DNA of 28,353 nucleotides from Chara braunii. Taxonomy: Eukaryota; Streptophyta; Charophyceae; Charales; Characeae. The stretch is taken from assembly GCA_003427395.1 (NCBI GenBank), contig BFEA01000244.1:463370-491722 (forward strand), in the 5' to 3' direction. Below the pieces are notes generated by a model that saw nothing but the letters and a program-made list of their open reading frames with translations, was not told where the DNA came from and did not search any database. The position numbers and the translations under genes are program-made. This document shows, in pieces, positions 17,898 to 27,854 of this stretch. The stretch's first letter is position 1, and every line of letters begins with the position of its first letter.

Positions 17898-19733
17898 TTA
17901 GTGAGTTAGAGCATATTTCATCTTTCGGAAAGACAAATCATAATCCTTATCCCATAGCCAGACAGTACCTTTCTTAAGCAACCTTCTCATTGGTGCAGCG
18001 ATAACAGAAAAGTTCCTAACGAACTTCCTATAGTAACTCGCCAAACCAAGAAAAGATCGAAGGTCTGTCAGAGTCTTTGGCTGCGGCCAATCTCTGATTG
18101 CCGAGATCTTCTTTTCCTCAGGCCTTAATCCCTCCTCGTTCACTATAAGTCCCAAGTATAGGACCTCAGACTTAGCGAACTTGGATTTCTTTGGGTTGAG
18201 TTTGAAGTTACCCTCGCATAACTTCCCGAGTACTAGACGTAGATGTTTCTGGTGATCGTCTAGTGTTTTACTATATACTAGAATATCATCCAGATAGACG
18301 ATGACGAAGTCGTCGAGCCATTGCCTGAACAACTCGTTCATGGACCTTTGGAAGGTCGCAGGTGCGTTCGTTAGACCAAATGGCATCACGATGAACTCGT
18401 AATGACCATACCTTGTATGAAACGCGGTCTTATGCTGATCGGCCGGATCCACCTCGATCTGGTGGTACCCAGACTTAAGGTCGATCTTACTAAAGACCTT
18501 ATAACCCTGCAACTGATCCAAGAGATCGTCGATCCTTGGCAAAGGTTCAGCGTTTTTGACGGTGACGGCATTCAACCCTCGGTAATCGATGCAAAGGGGC
18601 AACTCACCTTCCTTTTTGGGCACAAACAAGACAGGTGCGCCATAAGGAGAGGAGCTAGGGCGAATCCATCCCTTCTCCGTCAACTCAGACAATTGTTTCT
18701 TTAGTTCCTCAAGTTCCCTTGGAGACATGCGATAGATAGGGCCCTTGGGAACCTTGCTACCGGGCACGATCTCGATCGTGTGCTTGATAACTCGCGAAGT
18801 GACCCCGGTAGGCTCAGACATAATATCGGTAAACTCCGTTAGGAGTGCATCTATGCCAGGAGGATGGGTAGTTGAAGACTCTCCTACTTTCTTAACTAAC
18901 AACATTACTACCTCATCCTCTAACTTCTTCTTTGCAACCATCGATCGGAATGCAGGGTAGCTCATGCAACAGAAAGACAAGACAGAATCAGACCCCTGTC
19001 TCTTATACACATCTAGATGTGTATAAGAGACAAATGCAGGGTAGCTCATGCAACAGAAAGACAAGACAGAATCAGACCCTGACCGATGATACAACTTAAT
19101 TGATTGCAATTCAGACGATTCATCCTTGATTCGTACTTCTTTCTGTTTGAAATCAATCTTGGGATCAGCTTCCTCGTGCCAATCCATTCCCAAGATGATA
19201 TCAAATGGCATGTTCTTCTCGATTAGGAAGGGAAGCTCATGCCAAATCTTCTTCCCATCCTTAGTACTGAACTGACATCGAACACGATCGACGTACTGCG
19301 TTACCGTCATCGTGCTTTTGTCAGCCAACATAGACATGATTGGTCTAGCTAACGTTTGGATCTTCATGCCGAGGTGCAACTTGCGGATTGCACGTTCAGA
19401 CATGTAAGATCGTGTGGACCCAGGTTCCAGCATCGCACCAACGTGTGTGCGATTGACAACCAAATCGGCAATCAATAGTTCCCCCTTAGACTTGACTTTC
19501 TTCGCCCACGAACTGCGTAACGCAACTAGCTCGCTACCCAGCTCGTCAAGGGAGTCGTCCAGAGACAGACATAAGACATGAGTGGGGATATCTGAACGAC
19601 GGGCAGAAGGGTTTCCATCCTCTGCCACGGGAGTCGGAGTGTGGAAAGGGATCGTAGGCGCCTTCCATGTGATCGCACTCTCCGACTCTATAGGAACAGA
19701 TGTTATTCCTACTGGCTTCTCCCTTTTGAATTC
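17898..19733 (-). pseudogene. EL2 protease and reverse transcriptase
   Basis: Open from 19733 to TAA at 17898-17900. The retropepsin-like domain has MLEPGSTRSYMS where the family has L-D-S/T-G-A-T: the catalytic Asp is Glu and the Ser/Thr is Pro, so proteolysis is doubtful. FDIILGMDWH and DFKQKEV follow normally. The RT has VLFVPKK, CIDYRGLN, KIDLKSGYHQI (catalytic Asp), PFGLTNAP, VYLDDILVYS (catalytic Asp pair) and FLGLASYYRKF, all intact. The frame includes 28 artefactual codons at 18949-19032, so the true protein is 28 residues shorter. The frame is -1 relative to gag, overlapping it by about 25 nt. Confidence 0.9.
18949..19079. other. sequencing artefact: Nextera junction plus 47-bp duplication
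   Basis: 18996-19032 is the 19-bp Tn5 mosaic end CTGTCTCTTATACACATCT followed by its reverse complement (last base missing). This is the circularisation junction of Nextera mate-pair libraries. It is flanked by two identical 47-bp copies (18949-18995 and 19033-19079) of the element's own sequence. The extra 84 bp equal 28 codons, so the frame stays open and yields the well-known contaminant peptide VSYTHLDVYKRQ. This is not biology. Confidence 0.97.
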
Positions 19734-21558
19734 CTAATCAACGGACAAAAGACAGTGACATGCCCCGCAGTGCCACATTTGAGGCACTGAGCATTATCCA
19801 TTCTATCTTGCCACACCTCCCGGGTTAGTCCCATCTTCAGCCACGGTCTGCCGGCCGCAATCCCAGGATGGTATGAGAAGGAGCGTGGTCTTTCCTTCGG
19901 TCGAGTGTTCGATGATGGTCCTCCCTTGTTGACCGTCGCAGCAGTGATCTCCCCCTTTCCGGAGTCACTGTTGCTCTCACCACCACCCTCGGACTCCAAT
20001 GACCTTTTCTCCATTGTATCGTCGTCGAATACGACGAGGGTGTGGTCTTGGCGCTTTTGACGCCATATGACCCGCCTGCCGTAGCCTCCTCGGCCGCCTC
20101 CTCCTCCATTCCTTACGGCAGCAGCATAGGAACCTTTGACTTGCGAAGTCGTTTGTTCCCGCTGCAATGCAAGGTCGCGGAACTGGCGGTAGGTATACTT
20201 ACCTGACTTGGCCTCGGCGACCAAGTGCCCTTGTATCGGTTCGGGCAACGCGCGGGAGTAGATATAAAGGACCTGAGAGTCCTGCAGGTTAAGACCAGGA
20301 ACCTGCAACAGGCGGTCCACCTCACGAGACAATGACTCAACGGAAGATCAGGACTTCTGTCCTATCGAGGTAAGTTGGTCGAAGGCCTTATCGGTCGTGG
20401 TCTTGTCCAAGAAGCGGTCCTTGACCTTTGCAAGGAACTGCTTCAAGGTCATCATCTTCGCCCACTCACCTATATCGTCAAACCCCGCGGCATTCGCCTC
20501 CGCCAGAACCCACTGCTTCACTTCACCACCCATACAAGAAGTGGTAAACGCAACTTGCGACTCTTCTTCTACCGGTGCAGTCCCAACANAGGTCTGGATC
20601 TCTGCGATCCAGAGTGGAAGGCTTTCTTCTTTCTTATTAGAAAAAGTGAAAGGTAATTTCATCTTCACCTTTTCTTTTTTCTTTGGCTTAGTCGGATCTG
20701 CGGGTTTGGCATTGTCCTTAGGAGGGGGAATGGGACCGTTGGGACCACCATTCCCGTTTCCATTCCCGTCTCCATTCCCGTTTCCATCACCATTCCCATT
20801 GGGTTTCTTTTCCGGTTTCTCTTCCGGTTTCTTCTCAGTTTCTTTTACCGTTTCCTTCTTCGTTGTGTCGCTGTTTTTCATTCCACCAATAAGCAACTTC
20901 TCGGGCTTGACGTCCGCTCTTCTTTCTTTATCTTCATCATTTTCAAGCATAGGGGCTTTCCCCTTGACAATGCTAGTAATGACATGAAGGCCAACAACGA
21001 ATTCATCCATTCTAGATTGCTGTTCCATTCTAGATTGCTGTTGGTCTAACTTTTCTTCAAGAAAAGCCAAATACGTCAATATTTGTCCGAGCGTCTGAGC
21101 AACATCTTTTTCATCTAAGGAAACGTGCTGCTGAACTCTACCCATTCTCTACTGCAACCTAGTTTCCTGTTCTTTTCTTTGCAACAGTTCTTCCCGCTTC
21201 CTTTCTTCTTTTGCGAGTGTCTCTTTCAACTGTTGTATGTTCTCTTCAATACTTTCTATCTTTACTTCTGGCACGGTATCTTTCCGTTGGGCAATCTCTT
21301 CCTACTGCTGGATGGTGAACTGGTCCAGTATCTCACGACACTGGGCAATGACTTTATGGATCTCTGTTGCTGCGCCACCATCTCTACACTCGTGGTAGCT
21401 TTGGCCAAGCGATCAAAGATCACTTCAAGGTCAAACTTACCACGGATGTGTTCTCTTGCGGCCGGAACAACGAATTCCATGTCCACCAGCAGCTGGGAGA
21501 GAAGTTCTCCCAATTCACCTCTTCGTGCCTCGATCTGGGCACGTGTACGCGGTTCCAT
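19709..21558 (-). pseudogene. EL2 gag
   Basis: Starts at ATG 21556-21558 (MEPRTRAQIEARRGEL, then a helical segment). A frameshift near 21360-21390 precedes a Glu/Gln/Lys-rich coiled-coil region with TAG at 21302-21304 and 21149-21151. An Asn/Gly and Lys/Pro-rich linker follows (GNGDGNGNG), then a Gag core (PLWIAEIQ, GGEVKQWVLAEA, LKQFLAKVKDRFLDK), a TGA at 20348-20350 and further Gag sequence in the same frame. It ends in a CCHC knuckle CLKCGTAGHVTVFC, which binds the RNA genome, and a stop at 19709-19711. One N (20589) lies in the core. Gag would form the particle. Confidence 0.85.
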
Positions 21559-22723
21559 CGAAGAGCTACCGCATAAGGCACATGCCCAAGACCGAACAGA
21601 TGAGGCACCCACCTGGTCAGCAAAGACTGACGCATGTGTTGAACAATCGGTGCCATGATTAACGTCAACAGGAAACTTAACAGGCCAATCCTTTCTCAAT
21701 AAAAGAAAACAGACAATATTATTGATAACTGACCAACAACTCAATATCGGTACAGCAAAGAATTCACAAGAAAACAAATAAATAAAAATAATTTATTATT
21801 TTCTTGATTGATAAGCTGTTCTGATTTGTTTTTCTCTCTTATTCGTGTGACGTCTTTATTTCCAAGTAATCGAGCAGGCCTAGGTCGTTAGCATCCAACA
21901 GGTATGAGTACATGCACAGCCAGACAATAGGTAAGTACCGACAACACAACCAATCAACGTCAGTCTTCCCCTCACACAAGGCCTCGTCAGCATGCACTCA
22001 AATCACCCCAACAGCAGGTAAGCACCACAAGTCAGAGTCTATTGCTCATGCCGCTCCCAGCGTTGGAATGCATCAATCGTTTCCCAAGGCAGGTCATGCC
22101 TGCGTCAGCCAACCCCGGGTATGCCAACTCAGCTTTCGCCAAGTTAGCAGGTCGAACCAATCAAGATCGTGGGGGGGGGTGGCTTCAGCGAGGAATGCTG
22201 GCCGCTCCACTTCTTTCCGTTACCCAGATCCGTTCGTGAAGGTAAACTCCAACAATGCTGCGCTTCACAAATCTTCTCGCCGCATCCCAAGTTCAATCAA
22301 GTCTGCCACGTCAGCGCCGGATCTCGCCATTGCTAGCGAGTAATCAAGGAGCCAATCAATCAGCTCCAATTGTCTCTGGCTGGCGAGATAGCAATGCGGC
22401 AACTCTATATTGTCGGCGAGACATCATCAGCGCATGAGTAGAAGTTCCCTGCTCCAATCTTCAATGGACGTGGATGTGCCACATCAGCAATCAATCATCA
22501 TTGGCAGATAATCTGCCCGTCATCATCATGCCCGTCGCGCACGTCGTCGGGCTCAATGTCTAGACAGCGTGTTGAAAAACACGCGCGACAATAATGTCGC
22601 GAAAAAGAGAGTATCCCGTCACTTACTTACCTGGCGCGCGCGACCTTGGAGAGAAACTGGCGCGTCGTAATCATAGCGCGTCAGAACAACGCGTGCGCCG
22701 TGAAGACAATGTCGGAGGTGAAT
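21559..22723 (-). other. EL2 untranslated leader
   Basis: About 1.17 kb between primer site and gag. The plus-strand frames here have no family-like sequence. A run of nine G lies near 22171-22179, and the stretch nearest the primer site (22500-22720) is rich in CGCG words. Packaging signals would be expected here but none can be recognised. Confidence 0.6.
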
Positions 22724-22735
22724 GCTCCGATACCA
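22724..22735 (-). other. EL2 primer binding site (initiator Met tRNA)
   Basis: Minus-strand TGGTATCGGAGC, one mismatch from the plant initiator-Met primer site TGGTATCAGAGC. It begins three bases after the end of the 5' LTR. Confidence 0.85.
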
Positions 22736-22738
22736 AAC

Positions 22739-23749
22739 TGCAATGTGCCCAGTCGTGATAATCAGTCGTCACTCGGAAAGACAAAGTAGACGAACGCTGC
22801 TGATAAATCAAAATAATAATGATTCCCAATGAGAGAGAAGACATACACAGACGAGAGAGGGAGGAGGGAGAATAGACTTTGAGAGGGTGGAAGAGTCTCC
22901 TCCCTACAGCTCACTTTCTCTTCGGGCACTTCCTCCTCCTAACCGCATAATCGTGTCTCAAGCAGTGATCCGGATATCCAAGACACTGTAGACCAATAGT
23001 GCCACGTGGCACCAGCAGACCAGTCATCAAGCAGCAACGTGACGACGAAGTTGAAGACACCAGGTACGTATCACGACCCAAACCACAGTCCTGAATCCTT
23101 CTTCCGAATACTTGTCAAGCAGAACAGCAATACAGGCGCCCAGCGCCTTCCATCTCAGCAGCAATACTACGTGGCAGCAGCCACGAAGATGACACGTGGC
23201 ATCTGCCATGTCGACAACCCCTCAGACAGTAGTGCGCCAGCCAGCATGCTGGTCGCACAGCACACTCAAGCCACGAACCAGCGACGAGCGCCGGTCGTCC
23301 AGTTCTCCCCGCAGCGTTTCCAAACAAGACAGCATAGAGCCTGCCTTGACGCGAGAGCGTCGAGTCCCCCTCCACTCCAGACGAGAGTCTCCCCCCGAAT
23401 CCAGGAAGTCAGCCCAATATGTAGTGTTGACGGCGGGGTCTGGGCCCCAGTCCTCAAGTCAGACACGGTCGAGATCGATTGTCGTCGACGGCCTGGATTG
23501 GGTTGAAACTGTATCCTCCTTGGTCCACCGTTCTGACTGGGTACCTGCACACATACAAGTCGATGCACACGACCAAGGGCCTGGGCGAGGTACCTGGACC
23601 TACAGTTCACTTTGACCTTTGAATTTCTTGCTGTGCGTGGTCACACAGCACCCGCAGCGGCCTGAGGCCGAGCAGCGGTGGTTGCACTGCTCGCTGGGCC
23701 TGGGCTTGGGTTACAGCGCCCAGGCCGCTGCTGAACGCGGTTTACTGCA
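22739..23749 (-). repeat. EL2 5' LTR
   Basis: TGCA...TGCA ends. It is the counterpart of 14961-15972, without N bases. ACGTGGC words at about 23004, 23169 and 23194 include the palindrome GCCACGTGGC (23001-23010). The ACGT core is the plant bZIP (G-box) target, so these may be promoter elements. I could not place a TATA box with confidence. Confidence 0.95.
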
Positions 23750-23753
23750 CTGA
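23750..23753. repeat. EL2 target site duplication, right copy
   Basis: CTGA, equal to 14957-14960. When one copy is discounted, the RT reading frame on the two sides of EL2 is in phase. Confidence 0.8.
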
Positions 23754-24140
23754 GAAAGGAGTACAAGATAACACGTGGGATTTTGTAGGCACAAGCACGA
23801 TGGCCTTGGTGACACCCATCAACTTCCAGATTTGGCCTAGGACGAAGAACATGGAGATTCTGCATCAAACAGGCCAGCTTCATTTCCACTCGATGCAGGA
23901 CTTCACGTCGTATTCTCCAAAACTTGTAAAGATCAACACTCAGCGGACAATGGTCCGGAGGCAGCATGTGCTGACCTCTTCCACTACAGCAGCGATACCG
24001 GCATGTGCGCCGTGATCAGGGAGGCACTCCTCCAGGGATACCCCCCGGAGGTCTTCCTCCAAGGTTTGGCTGGTTCGGCCAGACTTCGATGCCGGTTTCT
24101 GGTCCGTTTCTCGACATGGTTCGGACGCTGTGGCAGATAG
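23754..24140 (+). pseudogene. reverse transcriptase fragment, C-terminal part
   Basis: Continues the frame interrupted at 14960: a W-D-F-V-G-T block (RT thumb-like, compare the F-L-G motif), then KNMEILHQTG and a DFTSYSPKLVK segment, ending at a stop at 24013-24015. Near 23950-23970 a second plus frame takes over (FHYSSDTGMCAVIREALLQGYPPEVFLQGLA) and runs to TAG at 24138-24140. It reads like the helical C-terminus of the same protein, so a frameshift is likely. There is no nuclease domain, so whether the gene was a mobile element or a domesticated RT is open. Confidence 0.55.
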
Positions 24141-25147
24141 CACCGAACCGGCCCAGACCAGTGGGACCAGTGCTTGACTCCAAGCAAGTGTGAGTCTGTG
24201 TGACATCAGAGTATTCTCCTCTTTCTCAAATGTATTTTATCATTTTCGTCGACAGATGCAGTGTAGTGAGAAGGTACAAATGGATTCTGACAGCTAGGTC
24301 ATGTAAGAGTAGGGGATCAGAATGCAGACGATGAGGGTGTCAAAGTCCGGGGACATAGCAGGGTACAAAGACGATTCCGGGATGACTTTATGGCAAATAG
24401 AAAATAGCGGTTGCGTACCGGCACGTTCCGACTTCCGTTTCGAACCGGAGTAGGAACAGAGCTGTCGATCTTTTAATTTTAATTTTTAATTTTTCGATGG
24501 TGCTTTCGAGTTCTACCCGTTCGAAGCTGCACGTTTTAGTTCGGGCAGGTACTTATTGGCGGATTTGAAGGGATTTCTATTTTTTTCGGGTTTTCGGGTT
24601 TTCAAGATCTGCGAAGAGCTAGATACAAAGGATTTGATAACGGGGATGCTTAATGGTTGATGATGCGACCATTGAACGTGGAACAATCACATGGGAGAAA
24701 TGATGGCAATACCTCAATGAGCCAGGGGCTCGTATCCGTGAGCTGCCTTGTCCGCATACACGAATCGCGCCGTATTGCCCACCTCAAACATGACATCTCT
24801 GGGTGAGAAGTTTTGTTACGTTTCTTTGACGTAGGCCAGTCCGAGCGCTGGGTACGCAGCACCGCAAGCTACTTATAGAGGGCAAGGCAAGGCTCTCATC
24901 CTCCGAAACTGAAGCTCGGATGAGCACCTCCTGATGAGTTGGGAGGCGAGCCAACGAAACCGGTCGAGGATTTCGCCAGGTTTCTTTTGCGCTGGGCTAG
25001 TGACATGGTGACGCATGAGAGGATTGTGAAGTGGGAGAATGTTTGGCTTTTCTGATTAAGGCATGGTGGTTCTCATTGCTTCGTGTGTCTCTCCCTGGCT
25101 TCAGCACGTTGCCGCATCTGTCTCCTTCTCCTTCTCCTTCCTCCCCC

Positions 25148-25181
<34 letters not shown>

Positions 25182-26607
25182 TTGCCCTCCTCACCACAGG
25201 ATACAATCAGTCCCTCACACCCGTCAAGCTAAGCCAGTGAAAGGCATTTTACGATGCAGACCCCAAATTCGGATTTCAGGGTCGGAGGCCCCAATTCAAT
25301 AGGCCAACTTGGCCGGTTCAGAAAGGTAAAGTCAGGTACCCCAGCGGTCAGGTCCATCCGGTGTCAGGCGGCTGTCTACCAGCCGAATGTTTCTTTTGTA
25401 AAGCAAAAATATTCTTTTATGATTTTCCTTGGTTTTTCGCCTGTTTTGTGGTATGAATGCTTGTGACTGAGGGGTTTGAGGGTAATGGCGGGTTTCAGAG
25501 TCTCTGTACTAACCTTTAGGCGAGTGGGAATGACGATCCCGAAGGTGGTCGCAAGCAGGGTCGGGTGCAGGATGAAAGAAGGGGGTCTGACGAGGCATTA
25601 AAAGAAGAAGGGCGAAAGCGACGAGCTGGTACGGGAGGCTAGTGATATAGACTACCCATGGGAATGGAAAGTGGGTGAGGCAGGTGTAAGGCCTCGGTAC
25701 GGTAACAATAGGAGTCGACCGCACACTCCTGTCCTTGTGTAATAATCAAGGCATCTTTTTTGAGATGGTTGACCAAGGTGTGGTATTATGATTCGGAATG
25801 ATCGACTCCAAAGGACGGGCCCCAGTCCGATGCGATGAGCTTGCTGAAGTATGGAGGTCAACTCGGTGAGACCGACTGGGTTGATGTGGACGTCCTATGT
25901 GGTCAGTTGGGTGGTCCAAGTCCAGCGCCATTATTCTCGATGTTTGACACTCAGGCATCCGGATCCTGTGTTCAGAATGACCGTTTTTTTCAATCACGGG
26001 GGCGGCTTCTGTGAACTGATGTGCGACGCGATAGGGCCTTGGCGGGGACAACATTCGGTGGCCTGCAGCTGTCACAAGGGCATGGCCAATCGTGAGGGAA
26101 GGGTGATGGTAACAAGTTTCAGGGGCGCCAGCCCAGGTCAAGACTATCTCGCTTGTGTAACAAGGATGCGCCCAGCAGCAGAAGGAAAATGAGGGGGCTG
26201 CGAGGCCTGGGGGGGGGTCGCCTGTATGACCATACAAGCCTAACTAATCAAAGGAGATGAGATCTGACAGGTACGAAGGAGAGGATCCCGGCCGAAGGAT
26301 CGACGAGAAGGGTGCATGCGGCCTCGGATCTTGGTAACTGTCAAAGAGAGAAGGCGCACACTTGGTTGATTTCTTGATAACTGCTTCAGAAGCCAGCTGA
26401 CCAGGATCGTCTAGCACGGCGCCTTCCCTTCTTGTGCACCTGGGCAAAAATAGGGTCAAGTGCAGATGGACTTGACAATCCACACGAGAGGGGCATTTGC
26501 TTATGATCGATCCGGGGAGAAGGGAGGGAAGGATTCCATTGGAAGAAGGAGGTAAGGGCGGACTAAGCTAAGAGGAGAAGGTCTAGCACGATCGAGGAGA
26601 TGAGAAA
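24141..26607. other. no gene recognised; contains a 33-C tract
   Basis: No family-like frame on either strand; longer frames (for example minus 25746-26237) have no recognisable domain. Features seen are a TTTTAA-rich run near 24470-24495, a CT-rich stretch leading into an uninterrupted run of 33 C (25149-25181), and a G run near 26210. Proline-rich frames over the C run are compositional. Confidence 0.6.
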
Positions 26608-27036
26608 GCGGGAAAAGAAAAATTTCCGACGGAACTAAGTGGGGATTGAGCAGCGCGAACGGGGAGGTGAGATAGACGGGAAAACAAAAATTGCAAAAAT
26701 TTGGACTTCGACGATGGAATTTGGACCGAGCAGCAAGAACGGCGAGGTGAGAGAGCGGGAAAAAAAAAATCTTCAACGGAACCAAATGGGATCGAACAGT
26801 GAGGACGGGGAGCGGGAAAAAAAAAAAAAATTTCAACGGAACTAAGTGGGGTCGAACAGTGAGAACGGGGAGATGAGACAGCGGGAAAAGAAAATTTCCG
26901 ACGGAACAAAGTGGGGATCGAGCAGCGCAAACGAGGAGGTGAGAGACCAGGAAAAAAAAAAATTGCCGACAATTTTGACTTCGACAGTGGAACTGGGGAA
27001 CTAAGCGGGGATCGAGCAGCGAGAAGGGGGAGGTGG
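26608..27036. repeat. minisatellite of about six 57-88 bp units
   Basis: Each unit reads roughly GCGGGAAAA(A-run), TTTCCGACGGAACTAAGTGG, then GGATCGAGCAGCGAGAACGG and GGAGGTGAGA. Units begin near 26608, 26677, 26755, 26815, 26881 and 26949 and vary mainly in A-run length. The two long minus-strand frames here (Ser/Pro/Phe/Leu repeats) are translations of the repeat, not genes. Confidence 0.8.
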
Positions 27037-27040
27037 GGAG

Positions 27041-27048
27041 TATAAAAG
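27041..27048 (+). promoter_or_regulatory. TATA box candidate
   Basis: TATAAAAG lies five bases after the minisatellite and is followed by a GA-rich stretch, as in many plant core promoters. A transcript would start near 27070. The nearest plus frame (27134-27607) begins with GTG, is Arg/Gly/Glu-rich and matches nothing I know, so no gene is called. Confidence 0.4.
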
Positions 27049-27816
27049 AAAGAGAGAGAGCGAGAAGAAAGGGGCGTGCACGAAGAAGTTGACGCTCGGA
27101 GAGAAGCTGGATTAGACAACGGCCGAGCACAGTGTGCGTGGAAGTGCAATAGCGTGCGGAAGCGACAATTTTGGAAGGACGGGGAGAGAAGTGTACGAGG
27201 AAACGAAGGAGAAGGATAAGAGGAGATCAGAGGTACGCTCCGCGGCCTGGTCCGGAGCGAGAGAGCCGAGGGAGCAGGAGCGGGGGAGCTGCTCTCGTCG
27301 TCACGAAGACTTGCGGGTGCGCATCCGGGGGCCGAGCAGGGCTCCACAGTCCAGTCGAGTCGACGAAACCTCGGAAGGTCGGGACGAAGGACTGGTATCG
27401 AAGGCTGGGGTCAAGGCTCTCTTCGGAGTATCGCACGATTGCGCTGAGATGCGAGAGTGCGTGTACTGGGCGGAAGAGGGAGAGGGAGAAAGGACTGTGA
27501 GGGCGGGCTTCGAGATTGCGACGACATTGGGGGGACGTGCAGCTGGTCATGCCGAAAGGCCAAGGGGTCGACATTTTCTCGCCGACATCTGCAGAGTGTG
27601 CCTATGATTCGAAGGCCGGTGCTGGGTGTTTGGTCGGGGCCGGGGCACCAAGGGAGGAAGAGGACTTTCGAGACGTGCATATATATATATATATCCATCA
27701 CACCTCCCAACGAATGAGTACAGGGGGCTCTCCCTGAGGCCTAGTTGCCACCCTCTACTACACCCTGGACCTTTTTATAAATATATATATCATATGATAT
27801 ATATATATGATATATA

Positions 27817-27854
<38 letters not shown>

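Larger units (their letters stand above)
14961..23749 (-). mobile_element. EL2: near-complete Ty3/gypsy chromovirus
   Basis: Minus-strand element of 8.8 kb. It has a 1011-bp 5' LTR (22739-23749), primer site, leader of about 1.17 kb, gag with CCHC knuckle, protease, RT, RNase H, integrase, a C-terminal chromodomain, and a 1012-bp 3' LTR (14961-15972). The LTRs differ by about 13 substitutions and one 1-bp indel by hand count, leaving out six N positions, so the insertion is fairly recent. It sits inside an RT-like gene with a CTGA duplication. Coding is broken by stops and two or three frameshifts, and it contains a sequencing-adapter artefact at 18949-19079. Confidence 0.95.

Noticed and set aside
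18949-19032. 28 extra residues, including VSYTHLDVYKRQ, as a real insertion in EL2 pol
   Set aside because: It is the translation of Tn5 mosaic ends plus a duplicated flank, a library artefact.
19709-19736. programmed -1 frameshift signal AAAGGGA
   Set aside because: The heptamer is present but in the wrong phase relative to gag codons.
24997-25302. proline-rich or glycine-rich proteins
   Set aside because: They arise from the C tract and the CT-rich stretch before it.
26501-27347. minus-strand frames of 209 and 254 residues
   Set aside because: They are low-complexity translations of the minisatellite in two frames at once.
27134-27607. 157-residue plus frame downstream of the TATA box
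   Set aside because: It starts at GTG, is compositionally biased and has no recognisable domain.
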